From Kiloniellaceae bacterium (lineage in GTDB: Bacteria > Pseudomonadota > Alphaproteobacteria > Kiloniellales > Kiloniellaceae): a stretch of DNA of 12,830 bases. The position numbers and the translations under genes are program-made. Positions 1-6,423 of the stretch are shown here, in pieces (position 1 is the stretch's first letter; each line of letters begins with the position of its first letter). The notes below the pieces were generated by a model. The model saw only the letters and a program-made list of their open reading frames with translations, did not search any database and was not told the DNA's origin. The stretch is from the NCBI GenBank assembly GCA_021776145.1, contig JAJFGM010000234.1, positions 1 through 12,830 of the forward strand. The letters run 5' to 3'.

Positions 1-23
1 GCCAGGACCTCCCGGCGCCGGTC

Positions 24-503
24 TCAGCCCTGACGCTTCAGACAGCCGGCGCGGTCTTGGCTGGTCAGCAGGCCGCCGCCGGGTCCAGCGAGGAAAAAGA
101 GGTCCTTTTCACAGCCCTCGACGGCGATCCACAGGCGGTAGTTGGCGAAGGGGCGGACGCCGAAGGCGAACTCGTCGCGGGTCGGCGGCGTGCTGACCGT
201 CACCTTGCGGATCGCCTTGGGCGCGATGCCGGCCTCGGTTATGACGCCAAAGGCCTCGGCCATGGCACGGTCCTGAAACTCCTTGTCGCCGTAATCGTAG
301 TCGCCGATGCGGCGCACCTCGACGTCTGCAAAATCCGTGGCCAGTCGGTCGGTCCCGGGATAGCCGCCCTGGCAGCCGGCGAGCAGAAGCGCCGCGGCGG
401 CAACACCGCAGTGCTTGGCAAGGCGGCGCGTGGCGCCGCGCCCTCCCCGGCCGAACATTCCGCGGGCGGGCGTTTCACTATGGATCGCTGTGACAACAGG
501 CAT
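24..503 (-). CDS. Small lipoprotein of unknown function
   Basis: I do not recognise a family; the protein is about 159 aa. From the chosen start there is an Arg-rich n-region (residues 18-28), a hydrophobic stretch, and a lipobox LAGC with the lipidated Cys at residue 44, so it should be anchored to a membrane facing the periplasm. The mature part is about 115 aa, with two further cysteines (about 131 and 154) that could form a disulfide. The ATG at 503 has an AAAGGGG Shine-Dalgarno about 7 nt upstream. An in-frame ATG at 458 would give a more usual signal length (Cys at 29) but lacks a spaced ribosome site. An open frame reaches back to 605, but nothing supports a start there. The gene follows mnmA on the same strand with about 98 bp between them, so co-transcription is possible. 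Gene reality is likely; function unknown. Confidence 0.72.
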   Translation of the reverse strand: MPVVTAIHSETPARGMFGRGGRGATRRLAKHCGVAAAALLLAGCQGGYPGTDRLATDFADVEVRRIGDYDYGDKEFQDRAMAEAFGVITEAGIAPKAIRKVTVSTPPTRDEFAFGVRPFANYRLWIAVEGCEKDLFFLAGPGGGLLTSQDRAGCLKRQG

Positions 504-579
504 GGCAAGCCCCTTTGCTGTTTGCCCCGTATTCATATATGGGAAGCACTGGATAGATGGGAAGCGCCGGGCCCGGCTT

Positions 580-600
580 AAAGCGTGGCGAATGCGCTTT
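580..600. other. Small hairpin just after mnmA
   Basis: AAAGCG and CGCTTT form a 6-bp stem around a 9-nt loop immediately downstream of the mnmA stop. A 12-bp GC palindrome (GCCGGGCCCGGC) lies just beyond it, at about 566-577. Neither is followed by a T-run in the mnmA direction, so this is at best a weak transcription-attenuating structure. Confidence 0.3.
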
Positions 601-601
601 T

Positions 602-1765
602 TCAAGTCACCGCGGCCAGCGGCTCGGGACTCGCTTCGACCGCCGTCGAAAGCTCGGTGGCGCTAATCCAGCCACCGCCGAGCAGGCGCGTGCCGTCATA
701 GACGACCGCGGCCTGGCCCGGCGAGATGCCGTCCTGCGGCTCTTCCAGCGAAAGCGTGGCGCGCCCCTGCCCTGTTCCGTCGATGCGCGCCTTGGCCGGT
801 TCGGCGACGGAACGCAGCTTGACCTCGACGGCGCGGCCCAACCCATCCATCGCGGCCTCGCCATCCAGCCAGTTCAGCTCCTTGACAAAAATTCGGTCGC
901 GTCCAAGGGCGGCGCGCGGGCCGACAATCACCCGGTGGCGCGCCGCGTCGAGGCGGACGACATAGAGCGGCTCGCTTTCGCCGCCGAGGCCAAGGCCGCG
1001 GCGCTGGCCGACGGTGTAATTGACGATGCCCTGGTGGTGGCCCAGCTGACGGCCGTCGAGATGGCGAATCTCGCCGGCCTCGAGCGCCCCGGGACGGAGC
1101 CGCTCGACGACGCGGGCATAGGCCCCGTCGGGTACGAAACAGATGTCCTGGCTGTCGGGCTTGGCGGCGACGTCCAGGCCATGGCGCGCGGCCTCGGCGC
1201 GGACCCGCTCTTTCGGCAGGTCACCCAGGGGAAAGCGCAGGAAATCCAGCTGTTCGGCCGTCGTGGCGAAGAGGAAATAACTCTGGTCGCGGCGCAGGTC
1301 GGCGCCGCGGTGCAGCTCAGCGCCACCCGGCCCCATGACGCGGCGCACGTAGTGCCCGGTGGCCAGGGCCTCGGCGCCGAGATCGCGGGCCGTCGCCAGC
1401 AGATCCTTGAACTTGACCTCCTGGTTGCAGCGGACACAGGGGATCGGAGTCTCGCCGCGCAGATAGGCATCGGCAAAGTCCTGCATGACGCTGTCGTGGA
1501 AACGGCTTTCGTAATCCAGCACATAGTGCGGGATGGCCAGCCGCTCGGCGACCCGGCGCGCATCGTAGATATCCTGGCCGGCGCAACAGGCACCGGGCTT
1601 TTCCAGCGCCGCGCCGTGATCGTAAAGCTGCAGGGTGATGCCAATGACCTCATATCCCGCTTCCGCCAGCAGGGCCGCTGTCACCGAACTGTCGACACCG
1701 CCCGACATGGCGACGACGACGCGGGTCTCAGCGGGTGGCTTGGCAAAGCCCAGGGAATTGATCAT
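602..1765 (-). CDS. mnmA: tRNA-specific 2-thiouridylase MnmA
   Basis: MnmA uses ATP to adenylate U34 of tRNA-Lys, -Glu and -Gln, then adds sulfur relayed from IscS to make 2-thiouridine in the cytoplasm. From the chosen start the protein is 387 aa, the normal length for the family. The N-terminal PP-loop SGGVDSS is at about residues 21-27. The nucleophile Cys (about 113) lies in PCVRCNQEVKFKDLL and its partner Cys (about 209) in SQDICFVPDG. GQRRGLG (about 253-259) and the C-terminal beta-barrel complete the architecture. The ATG at 1765 is preceded by GAGG with 8-nt spacing; the in-frame ATG at 1783 (393 aa) has a poorer ribosome site but cannot be excluded. The gene is divergent from the DUF302 gene and lies on the same strand, about 1 kb past the end, of the operon encoding two cysteine desulfurases. 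Identity is firm. Confidence 0.97.
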   Translation of the reverse strand: MINSLGFAKPPAETRVVVAMSGGVDSSVTAALLAEAGYEVIGITLQLYDHGAALEKPGACCAGQDIYDARRVAERLAIPHYVLDYESRFHDSVMQDFADAYLRGETPIPCVRCNQEVKFKDLLATARDLGAEALATGHYVRRVMGPGGAELHRGADLRRDQSYFLFATTAEQLDFLRFPLGDLPKERVRAEAARHGLDVAAKPDSQDICFVPDGAYARVVERLRPGALEAGEIRHLDGRQLGHHQGIVNYTVGQRRGLGLGGESEPLYVVRLDAARHRVIVGPRAALGRDRIFVKELNWLDGEAAMDGLGRAVEVKLRSVAEPAKARIDGTGQGRATLSLEEPQDGISPGQAAVVYDGTRLLGGGWISATELSTAVEASPEPLAAVT

Positions 1766-1880
1766 GCTGCCCGCCTCGTTCATGTGGTCTCGCTCAACTC
1801 TCGCGGCGGTGTCTATCGATCCATTGGCCTGCCAGACCGCCGCGGTCCCGCCGGCATGCACGCGCAGCCGTGTGGCGACG

Positions 1881-1908
1881 AATATAGGAACAGCGCAAAA
1901 ATACGCAA
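1881..1908 (-). promoter_or_regulatory. Candidate sigma70 promoter for mnmA
   Basis: Read on the minus strand, TTGCGT (1908-1903), a 16-nt spacer and TATATT (1886-1881) resemble a -35/-10 pair; the -10 matches TATAAT at five of six bases. It would give a leader of roughly 110 nt before mnmA. The -35 is only half matched, so this is a prediction by eye. Confidence 0.35.
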
Positions 1909-2080
1909 GCAGTGACCCCGTGCACGCATCTACTCGCAATTACCTGGCATTTCCCGCGAAGGCTCACGGCGAAGTGACTAGGCCTTGCTGGCCTGCCAGG
2001 AAAACATGCGCCAACCTGGCTGAAGTTCCTATATCCTTCGGCCTAGAAAAAAATAGTAGGGCAGACTGAACAGCTTTTGC

Positions 2081-2085
2081 AGGAG
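2081..2085 (+). promoter_or_regulatory. Ribosome binding site that sets the DUF302 start at a GTG
   Basis: AGGAG lies 9 nt before the GTG at 2095. An in-frame TTG at 2077 lies upstream of this AGGAG, so it cannot use it. The GTG start also gives a clean signal peptide. Confidence 0.75.
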
Positions 2086-2094
2086 ACGAAATCC

Positions 2095-2616
2095 GTGACC
2101 AACCCCACTCGCCCGAGTTTGCTTCGGAAACATCATACGTGCCTGGGCCTCGCCGCACTGCTGCTCGTCAGCGTCGGCCTTCTCTTCCCGCTGGCCGCCG
2201 CTGAACTGCAGGTGCTCCCGGGTTGGCAGGTACAGAAAACGGCACACAGTTACAAGGACCTGGCGGCACGCCTCTATAGCGCCGTGAAGGCCAACAAGAT
2301 GGGCCTGGTGAGCCGCGCCAGCGCCACCGACGGTGCCAAGAAGATGCTCAACAAGACGATCCCCGGCAATATGGTCATCGGCGTCTACCGGCCCGATTTC
2401 GCCGTGCGCATGCTGGAGGCGAGCCTCGCCGCCGGCATCGAGGCGCCGATTCGCTTCTACATCACCGAAAACAGCGACGGCACTGCCAGCCTCAGCTACA
2501 AGACGCCGAGCGCCGTTTTCGCCCCCTATGACGACGGCGGTCAAGCGTTGGACGACCTGGCCAAGGAACTTGATGCCATCTTCGCCAAGATCGCGGCAGA
2601 GACCACGGCGCGCTAG
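2095..2616 (+). CDS. Exported DUF302 domain protein
   Basis: A 173-aa protein with a GTG start. Residues 1-16 form a basic n-region (RKHH), about 17-34 are hydrophobic, and signal peptidase would cut after LAAA near residue 36, so the mature protein should be periplasmic. The mature part fits the DUF302 pattern: the helix SYKDLAARLYSAVKANKMGL (about 52-71), then TDGAKKML, PGNMVIGVYRPDFAVRML (about 90-107), IEAPIRFYITENSDG and SLSYKTPSAVFAPY near the end. DUF302 has no settled biochemical role; members often occur as small secreted proteins. The gene is divergent from mnmA and converges on the ferredoxin gene. The stop codon lies at the edge of a long palindromic repeat. Family assignment is from pattern memory but quite distinctive. 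Confidence 0.85.
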   Translation: MTNPTRPSLLRKHHTCLGLAALLLVSVGLLFPLAAAELQVLPGWQVQKTAHSYKDLAARLYSAVKANKMGLVSRASATDGAKKMLNKTIPGNMVIGVYRPDFAVRMLEASLAAGIEAPIRFYITENSDGTASLSYKTPSAVFAPYDDGGQALDDLAKELDAIFAKIAAETTAR

Positions 2617-2674
2617 AGCAATATCCGATCAGGTTGAACCACAAAGATTCAACCTGATCGGATCAAAATTGCTC
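2616..2674. repeat. Long imperfect palindrome, probable dispersed intergenic repeat
   Basis: The left arm is GAGCAAT (2616-2622) plus ATCCGATCAGGTTGAA (2623-2638). The right arm is TTCAACCTGATCGGAT (2648-2663), a 4-nt bulge CAAA, then ATTGCTC (2668-2674). All 23 paired positions are complementary, around a 9-nt loop. The first base of the left arm is the last base of the DUF302 stop codon. From memory, elements of this look (GAGCAAT...CCGATCAGGTTGAA) are common in intergenic DNA of alphaproteobacteria. It could also end transcription from the converging genes, although no T-run follows it. Confidence 0.75.
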
Positions 2675-2690
2675 TCCACATTAACGAGTT

Positions 2691-2723
2691 AGAGCAAGCA
2701 GGCTGAATTCCTTGAATTCCTGC
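2691..2723. repeat. Short EcoRI-site hairpin, possibly a degenerate second repeat copy
   Basis: AGAGCAA (2691-2697) repeats the first bases of the neighbouring palindrome. It is followed by GCAG (2698-2701), GAATTC (2705-2710), CTT, GAATTC (2714-2719) and CTGC (2720-2723), which fold into a 10-bp stem with a 3-nt bulge. On the minus strand the core reads as a tandem 9-mer, AGGAATTCA twice. It lies just downstream of the ferredoxin gene. Confidence 0.45.
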
Positions 2724-2733
2724 GCACGCCGAT

Positions 2734-2756
2734 CCCTAGGGGCCTGTCCCCCAGGG
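2734..2756 (-). terminator. Weak GC-rich hairpin after the ferredoxin gene
   Basis: CCCT-A-GGGG, a CCTGT loop and CCCC-C-AGGG give a stem of four plus four pairs with one A/C mismatch, starting about 9 nt past the ferredoxin stop. No T-run follows in the ferredoxin direction, so intrinsic termination is doubtful. It is the only structure close to the operon end. Confidence 0.3.
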
Positions 2757-2764
2757 CCAAGCTA

Positions 2765-3097
2765 TCAGTCGATCAGCAGGTTGGGGGTTTCCTTCGGCAG
2801 CGCAACGACGAGACCGTCGAGTTCGTCGCTCATGACGATCTGACAGCCCAGGCGCGAAGTCTCTTGCAGGCCGAAGGCCAGATCGAGCATGTCCTCTTCG
2901 TCCTCGGACATATCCGAGAGGCGGTCGAACCACTCGCCCTGAACGATGACGTGACAGGTGGCACAGGCCAGCGACCCCTCGCAGGCGCCCTCGATGTCGA
3001 CGCCGAACTTATGGGCGACCTCCATCACCGAAAGGCCGTTGGGAGCGTCGACCTCCTTGCGGTTTCCATCCTTTTCGATGAACGTCATCTTCGGCAT
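2765..3097 (-). CDS. fdx: Isc-type [2Fe-2S] ferredoxin
   Basis: A 110-aa adrenodoxin-type ferredoxin that would supply electrons for Fe-S cluster assembly in the cytoplasm. The cluster ligands are visible as C39, C45, C48 and C85, in GACEGSLACATCH and SRLGCQ. This is the C-X5-C-X2-C...C spacing of the Isc/adrenodoxin group rather than the plant type. The acidic stretch DMSEDEEDMLD (about 62-72) matches the partner-binding helix of the family. An AGGAG lies 9 nt before the ATG. It is the last gene of the minus-strand run, about 100 bp after iscS, a placement that mirrors fdx at the end of classical isc operons. Here it directly follows the desulfurase genes, with no iscU, iscA, hscB or hscA in between. 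Identity is firm; the exact electron acceptor is inferred. Confidence 0.95.
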   Translation of the reverse strand: MPKMTFIEKDGNRKEVDAPNGLSVMEVAHKFGVDIEGACEGSLACATCHVIVQGEWFDRLSDMSEDEEDMLDLAFGLQETSRLGCQIVMSDELDGLVVALPKETPNLLID

Positions 3098-3198
3098 GCC
3101 GCCACGCTCCTGTTTTCCCTTGCGGCCACGGCCCGGCTAAAGGCCGCGCGGCCGGATTCTGAATTCTTGCCAGCGACCGCCCGCCAGCCTCGTGCGGA

Positions 3199-4422
3199 TC
3201 ATGTCTTGTCGGCGGGGCCTTCGCGCAGTTGTGTCACCCGCGCCGCGATCACCTCGATGGCGCGCTCGATCTCGGCGGCGGTGGTAAATCGTCCGATGCC
3301 AATACGCAAGCTCGAACGTGCCCGAATTGTGTCGAGCCCCAAGGCCCGCAAGACGTAAGAGGGTTCAACCGTCGCCGACGTACAGGCCGAACCGGTCGAG
3401 ACCGCGAGTTCGGGCATGGCGCGCACCAGATCCTCGCTATCGATGCCCTCGAAGGCCAAGTTGAGGCAGCCGGGGATGCGCCTGTCGGCATCACCGTTGA
3501 GGTTGACACCCTGGAGCCGGCGCGCCAGGCCCCGGCGCAATTGGGCGTTCAATTCGCCCAGGCGCTCCGCCTCGTCGGCCATCTCCTCGCGGGCCAGGGC
3601 ACAGGCGGAACCGAGGCCGACGCAGAGCATGGGCGGCAGGGTGCCGGACCGCAGGCCGCGTTCCTGCCCGCCGCCATCGAACAGCGGTTCCAGCCGCACC
3701 CTTGGCCGACGCCGTACGTAGAGGGCCCCGATACCCTTGGGGCCGTAAATCTTGTGGCCGGAAATGCTCAAGAGATCGATCTTCATGGCTTCGACGTCGA
3801 GCGGGATCTTGCCGACGGCCTGGGCCGCGTCACTGTGGAAGTAGGCGCCCTTGGCCCGGCAAAGGGCGCCGATCTCGGCCAGCGGCTGAATGACGCCGAT
3901 TTCGTTGTTCACCGCCATGATCGAGACCAGCGCCGTCGGTTCTTCCAAGGCCGCCTCGAGGGCGACCAGATCGACAAGGCCACCGTCGTCGACCGGCAGC
4001 ACCGTCACCTTGATACCCTCGTCTTCCAGGCGATGGCAGGACTCCAGCACACATTTGTGCTCGCTGACGGCTGTGATGACGTGCGGCTTGGCCTCGCGGT
4101 GAAAGCGCGCCGCACCCTTGATGGCCAGGTTGTTGGCCTCGGTCGCGCCGGAGGTGAAGACGATCTCGCGCGGCTCGGCGCCGATCAATTGGGCAATCTG
4201 TCCGCGCGCCGTCTCGACCGCCTCTTCCGCCTCCCAGCCGAAAGCGTGATTGACGGAATGCGGGTTGCCGAATTTCTCGCTGAAATAGGGCAGCAGTGCC
4301 TCGACCACGCGCGGATCGGCTGGCGTCGTCGCCTGATAGTCGAAATAGACCGGCCTCGGCCCAAGGTTGGCTGCGCCGCCACGGGCCGCGGCATCTTTGG
4401 CCAAGGTGTCATGCACGCTCAT
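3199..4422 (-). CDS. iscS: Cysteine desulfurase IscS
   Basis: A PLP enzyme that converts L-cysteine to alanine and holds the sulfur as a persulfide for Fe-S clusters and tRNA thiolation. At 407 aa it is close to E. coli IscS (404). After an N-terminal tail of about 24 residues come YFDYQATTPADPRV, FTSGATEANNLA (about 89-100), VNNEIGVIQP, SDAAQAVGK, the PLP-lysine motif SGHK (K224), RSGTLP, and the mobile sulfur-carrying loop VSTGSACTSATVEPSYVL with catalytic C347. The loop length marks the NifS/IscS group, not SufS. The start at 4422 has GGAGG 10 nt upstream; an open frame runs back to 4752 but overlaps the preceding gene. It is the second of two tandem desulfurase genes, 74 bp after the first, and precedes the ferredoxin. 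It is the more canonical IscS of the pair and the likely donor for MnmA. Confidence 0.96.
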   Translation of the reverse strand: MSVHDTLAKDAAARGGAANLGPRPVYFDYQATTPADPRVVEALLPYFSEKFGNPHSVNHAFGWEAEEAVETARGQIAQLIGAEPREIVFTSGATEANNLAIKGAARFHREAKPHVITAVSEHKCVLESCHRLEDEGIKVTVLPVDDGGLVDLVALEAALEEPTALVSIMAVNNEIGVIQPLAEIGALCRAKGAYFHSDAAQAVGKIPLDVEAMKIDLLSISGHKIYGPKGIGALYVRRRPRVRLEPLFDGGGQERGLRSGTLPPMLCVGLGSACALAREEMADEAERLGELNAQLRRGLARRLQGVNLNGDADRRIPGCLNLAFEGIDSEDLVRAMPELAVSTGSACTSATVEPSYVLRALGLDTIRARSSLRIGIGRFTTAAEIERAIEVIAARVTQLREGPADKT

Positions 4423-4496
4423 CTGCCACTGGCCTCCAAAAGGCGTTCCCTCGGTGGCATTTTCGCAGCTGGGCGCATTTTTCGACGCGTCATGGT

Positions 4497-5630
4497 TTAG
4501 GCCGCCCGGCTGCGCTGGTAAAGCGGCAGCCAAGCCGCGAGGAAAGCTTCGAGATCTGCGCGGCGGCTGCGCCAGCCGAAACTGACGCGGATCGCCGACT
4601 CGGCCAGGGCCGGTGTCGCGCCCATGGCGGCCAGGACGTGCGAGGGCTGTACCTTGCCGGACGAACAGGCGGCGCCGGCGCTGACCGCGACCCCGGCGAG
4701 GTCGAGGGCCATGACCTGGGTCTCGGCACGCAATTGCGGCAGCGCGATGCAACTGGTGTTGGGCAGCCGTGGCGCCGCGGAACCAAAGACGACCGCCTCG
4801 GGCGCCGCCGCCGCGACGCGCGCTTCCAGCTCGTCGCGCCAGACCGCCAGTTCGTCAGCGCGTTGCAGGTCTTCGATGGCGGCCCGCGCGGCGGCGCCAA
4901 AGCCGGCAATGCCCGGCAGGTTCTCGGTCCCGGCACGGCGCGAACGCTCCTGGCCGCCGCCGCGCTGGCCAGCGGCGACGTCGAGGCCCGGCCGCAGGAT
5001 CAGGGCGCCAGTGCCCTGCGGCCCCCCCAGCTTATGCGCCGAAAGGCTCATCAGATCGACGCCCAGGGCGGCGAAATCGAGGGCGATCTTGCCCGCCGCC
5101 TGAACCGCGTCGCAATGCACCAGCGCGCCGGCCGCGTGGGCCAGTTCGACCACTTCGGCCAGGGGCTGGATTACGCCGGTTTCGTTGTTGGCCAGCATCA
5201 CGGACACCAGGGTTCCGGCACCTTCGGACCCGACCCCATTCGAATCAACGTCCGCATCCAGCGCGCCCCTCAAGGCCGCCAGGTCGATCCGGCCGTCAGC
5301 GCATAGAGGCAGGCGCTCGGCGCGTGGATCGACGGCCAGCACCGACTCGTGCTCGCCAGCCGAAACCAGCAGCCGGCGCCGGCCGCAGCCGGTCAGCGCC
5401 AGGGTATTGGCCTCGGTGCCGCCGGATGTGAAAACAAGATCCCGGGGCCGCGCCCCGGCAAGCCGCGCGACGGCCTGACGCGCCGCTTCCAGGCGCTGTC
5501 GGGCGGCGCGCCCGAAGCCATGCACCGACGAGGCATTGCCGCATTCCGTCAGCGCTTCGGCAACAGCAGTGGCGGCTTCCGGCCGCACCGGCGCCGTCGC
5601 GTTGTAATCAAGGTAAACGCCGGGCTGCAT
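4497..5630 (-). CDS. Second NifS/IscS-like cysteine desulfurase
   Basis: A 377-aa fold-type I PLP enzyme of the NifS/IscS group. The motifs are YLDYNATAPVRPEA (about 6-19), FTSGGTEANTLAL, LANNETGVIQPLAEV, HCDAVQAAGK, the PLP-lysine motif SAHK (K200), RAGTENLPG and the loop VSAGAACSSGKVQPSHVL with C322. All expected catalytic residues are present, so it should be active. It is shorter than and clearly diverged from the IscS encoded just downstream. The central region is unusual in carrying an acidic/Gly segment (about 124-138, DADVDSNGVGSEGAG) where IscS is compact. The ATG at 5630 has AGGA only 4 nt upstream, a tight spacing. It lies 60 bp after iscR and 74 bp before iscS. Tandem desulfurase genes after iscR are known in some alphaproteobacteria. 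Whether this copy feeds clusters, tRNA or another acceptor cannot be told from sequence. Confidence 0.92.
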   Translation of the reverse strand: MQPGVYLDYNATAPVRPEAATAVAEALTECGNASSVHGFGRAARQRLEAARQAVARLAGARPRDLVFTSGGTEANTLALTGCGRRRLLVSAGEHESVLAVDPRAERLPLCADGRIDLAALRGALDADVDSNGVGSEGAGTLVSVMLANNETGVIQPLAEVVELAHAAGALVHCDAVQAAGKIALDFAALGVDLMSLSAHKLGGPQGTGALILRPGLDVAAGQRGGGQERSRRAGTENLPGIAGFGAAARAAIEDLQRADELAVWRDELEARVAAAAPEAVVFGSAAPRLPNTSCIALPQLRAETQVMALDLAGVAVSAGAACSSGKVQPSHVLAAMGATPALAESAIRVSFGWRSRRADLEAFLAAWLPLYQRSRAA

Positions 5631-5690
5631 ATTGTCCTGGTCTCTACATTGCCTGTTGGCGCGGCAGGTGCGCCGCCTTCAGCGGGGGAG

Positions 5691-6254
5691 TCAGTTAGCC
5701 GCTCGGCCTTCGCCGCCGGGCTCGGCCTCGTCCGCTTCGTCGGCCTCGTCCCTGGTCGCCGCCGGCATTTTGGGCATTTCCGCGGCGAGATGCGCCTCGA
5801 AGGTCGCGCGGGGGTCATGGGTGACCAGGCCGCTGGAGCCGAGAATGCGTCGGCCCACCACGTCCGCAACTGTAACCGACGAGAGATAGAGATATATCTG
5901 GTTGCCCAGTTCTTCCCACAGATCGTGGGCCAAGCAGCGCGTTTTATTGCCGCGGCAGCCGACGGGTTGGCCGGGCATGCAGCGGGTCGCGCGGATCGGC
6001 TCGTCGACGGCGAGGATGATATCGGAGATTCGTGTCTCTTCCGCGGTGTGGGCCAGCAGATAGCCGCCGCCCGGACCGCGCACCGAGCGAACCAGGTCGC
6101 CGCGCCGCAGCTTGGCGAAGAGCTGCTCCAGATAGGACAGGGAGATCTCCTGGCGCTCGGCGATGTCGGCCAGGGAAACCGGTTTTTCCGACGCACAGGA
6201 AGCCAGATCGACCATCGCCATTACCGCGTAACGTCCCTTTGTGCTGAGCTTCAC
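5691..6254 (-). CDS. iscR: Rrf2-family Fe-S regulator IscR
   Basis: A 187-aa winged-helix regulator that senses Fe-S status through its own [2Fe-2S] cluster and represses isc genes when loaded. The N-terminus MKLSTKGRYAVMAMVDLA, SLADIAERQEISLSYLEQLF (recognition helix, about 27-46) and VRSVRGPGGGYLL (wing) are typical. The cluster ligands are C92, C100, C107 and H110 (TRC...VGC...TRCLAH), matching the three-Cys, one-His set of E. coli IscR, so this is a true IscR rather than RirA or NsrR. The start is a GTG at 6254, with AGGAG 9 nt upstream. The protein is about 25 residues longer than E. coli IscR because of an acidic C-terminal tail (DEADEADEAEPGGE). It sits between cysE and the two desulfurase genes. 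Two IscR-type operators lie upstream of cysE, suggesting autoregulation. Confidence 0.95.
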   Translation of the reverse strand: MKLSTKGRYAVMAMVDLASCASEKPVSLADIAERQEISLSYLEQLFAKLRRGDLVRSVRGPGGGYLLAHTAEETRISDIILAVDEPIRATRCMPGQPVGCRGNKTRCLAHDLWEELGNQIYLYLSSVTVADVVGRRILGSSGLVTHDPRATFEAHLAAEMPKMPAATRDEADEADEAEPGGEGRAAN

Positions 6255-6390
6255 TCTATCTCTCTCCTCTTTGTTGGTGACCGCCGGTTCCCGCCTTCAC
6301 GATTGAACACGCCCTGGGTGGACCTTGCCCGGCTGAGAGTGCTGTGTAAGACGTCGACTTTTCCCGCTGTGTTACGGCCTTCCGCCTGTG

Positions 6391-6423
6391 TTCGGGCTTT
6401 CAGCATTCCCCTTTCGGGCTTTC
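6391..6423. repeat. 11-bp direct repeat at the end of cysE
   Basis: TTCGGGCTTTC occurs at 6391-6401 and again at 6413-6423, spanning the cysE stop codon. It may come from slippage or local duplication that shaped the C-terminus of CysE. No function is evident. Confidence 0.5.

Noticed and set aside
557..1915. A 452-codon plus-strand open frame
   Set aside because: It lies wholly antisense to mnmA, whose motifs are unmistakable; long antisense frames are common in GC-rich DNA and this one shows no recognisable domain.
3229..4500. A 423-codon plus-strand open frame
   Set aside because: It is antisense to iscS, with Asp/Arg/Gly-rich shadow composition and no domain.
4423..4752. N-terminal extension of iscS back to 4752
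   Set aside because: It would overlap the upstream desulfurase gene by about 250 bp with Arg/Gly-rich shadow sequence; the ATG at 4422 has a GGAGG and gives the normal length.
6255..6399. Possible separate IscR-controlled promoter between cysE and iscR
   Set aside because: I looked for type 1-like sites and a -35/-10 pair and found none convincing; the gap looks like an operon spacer.
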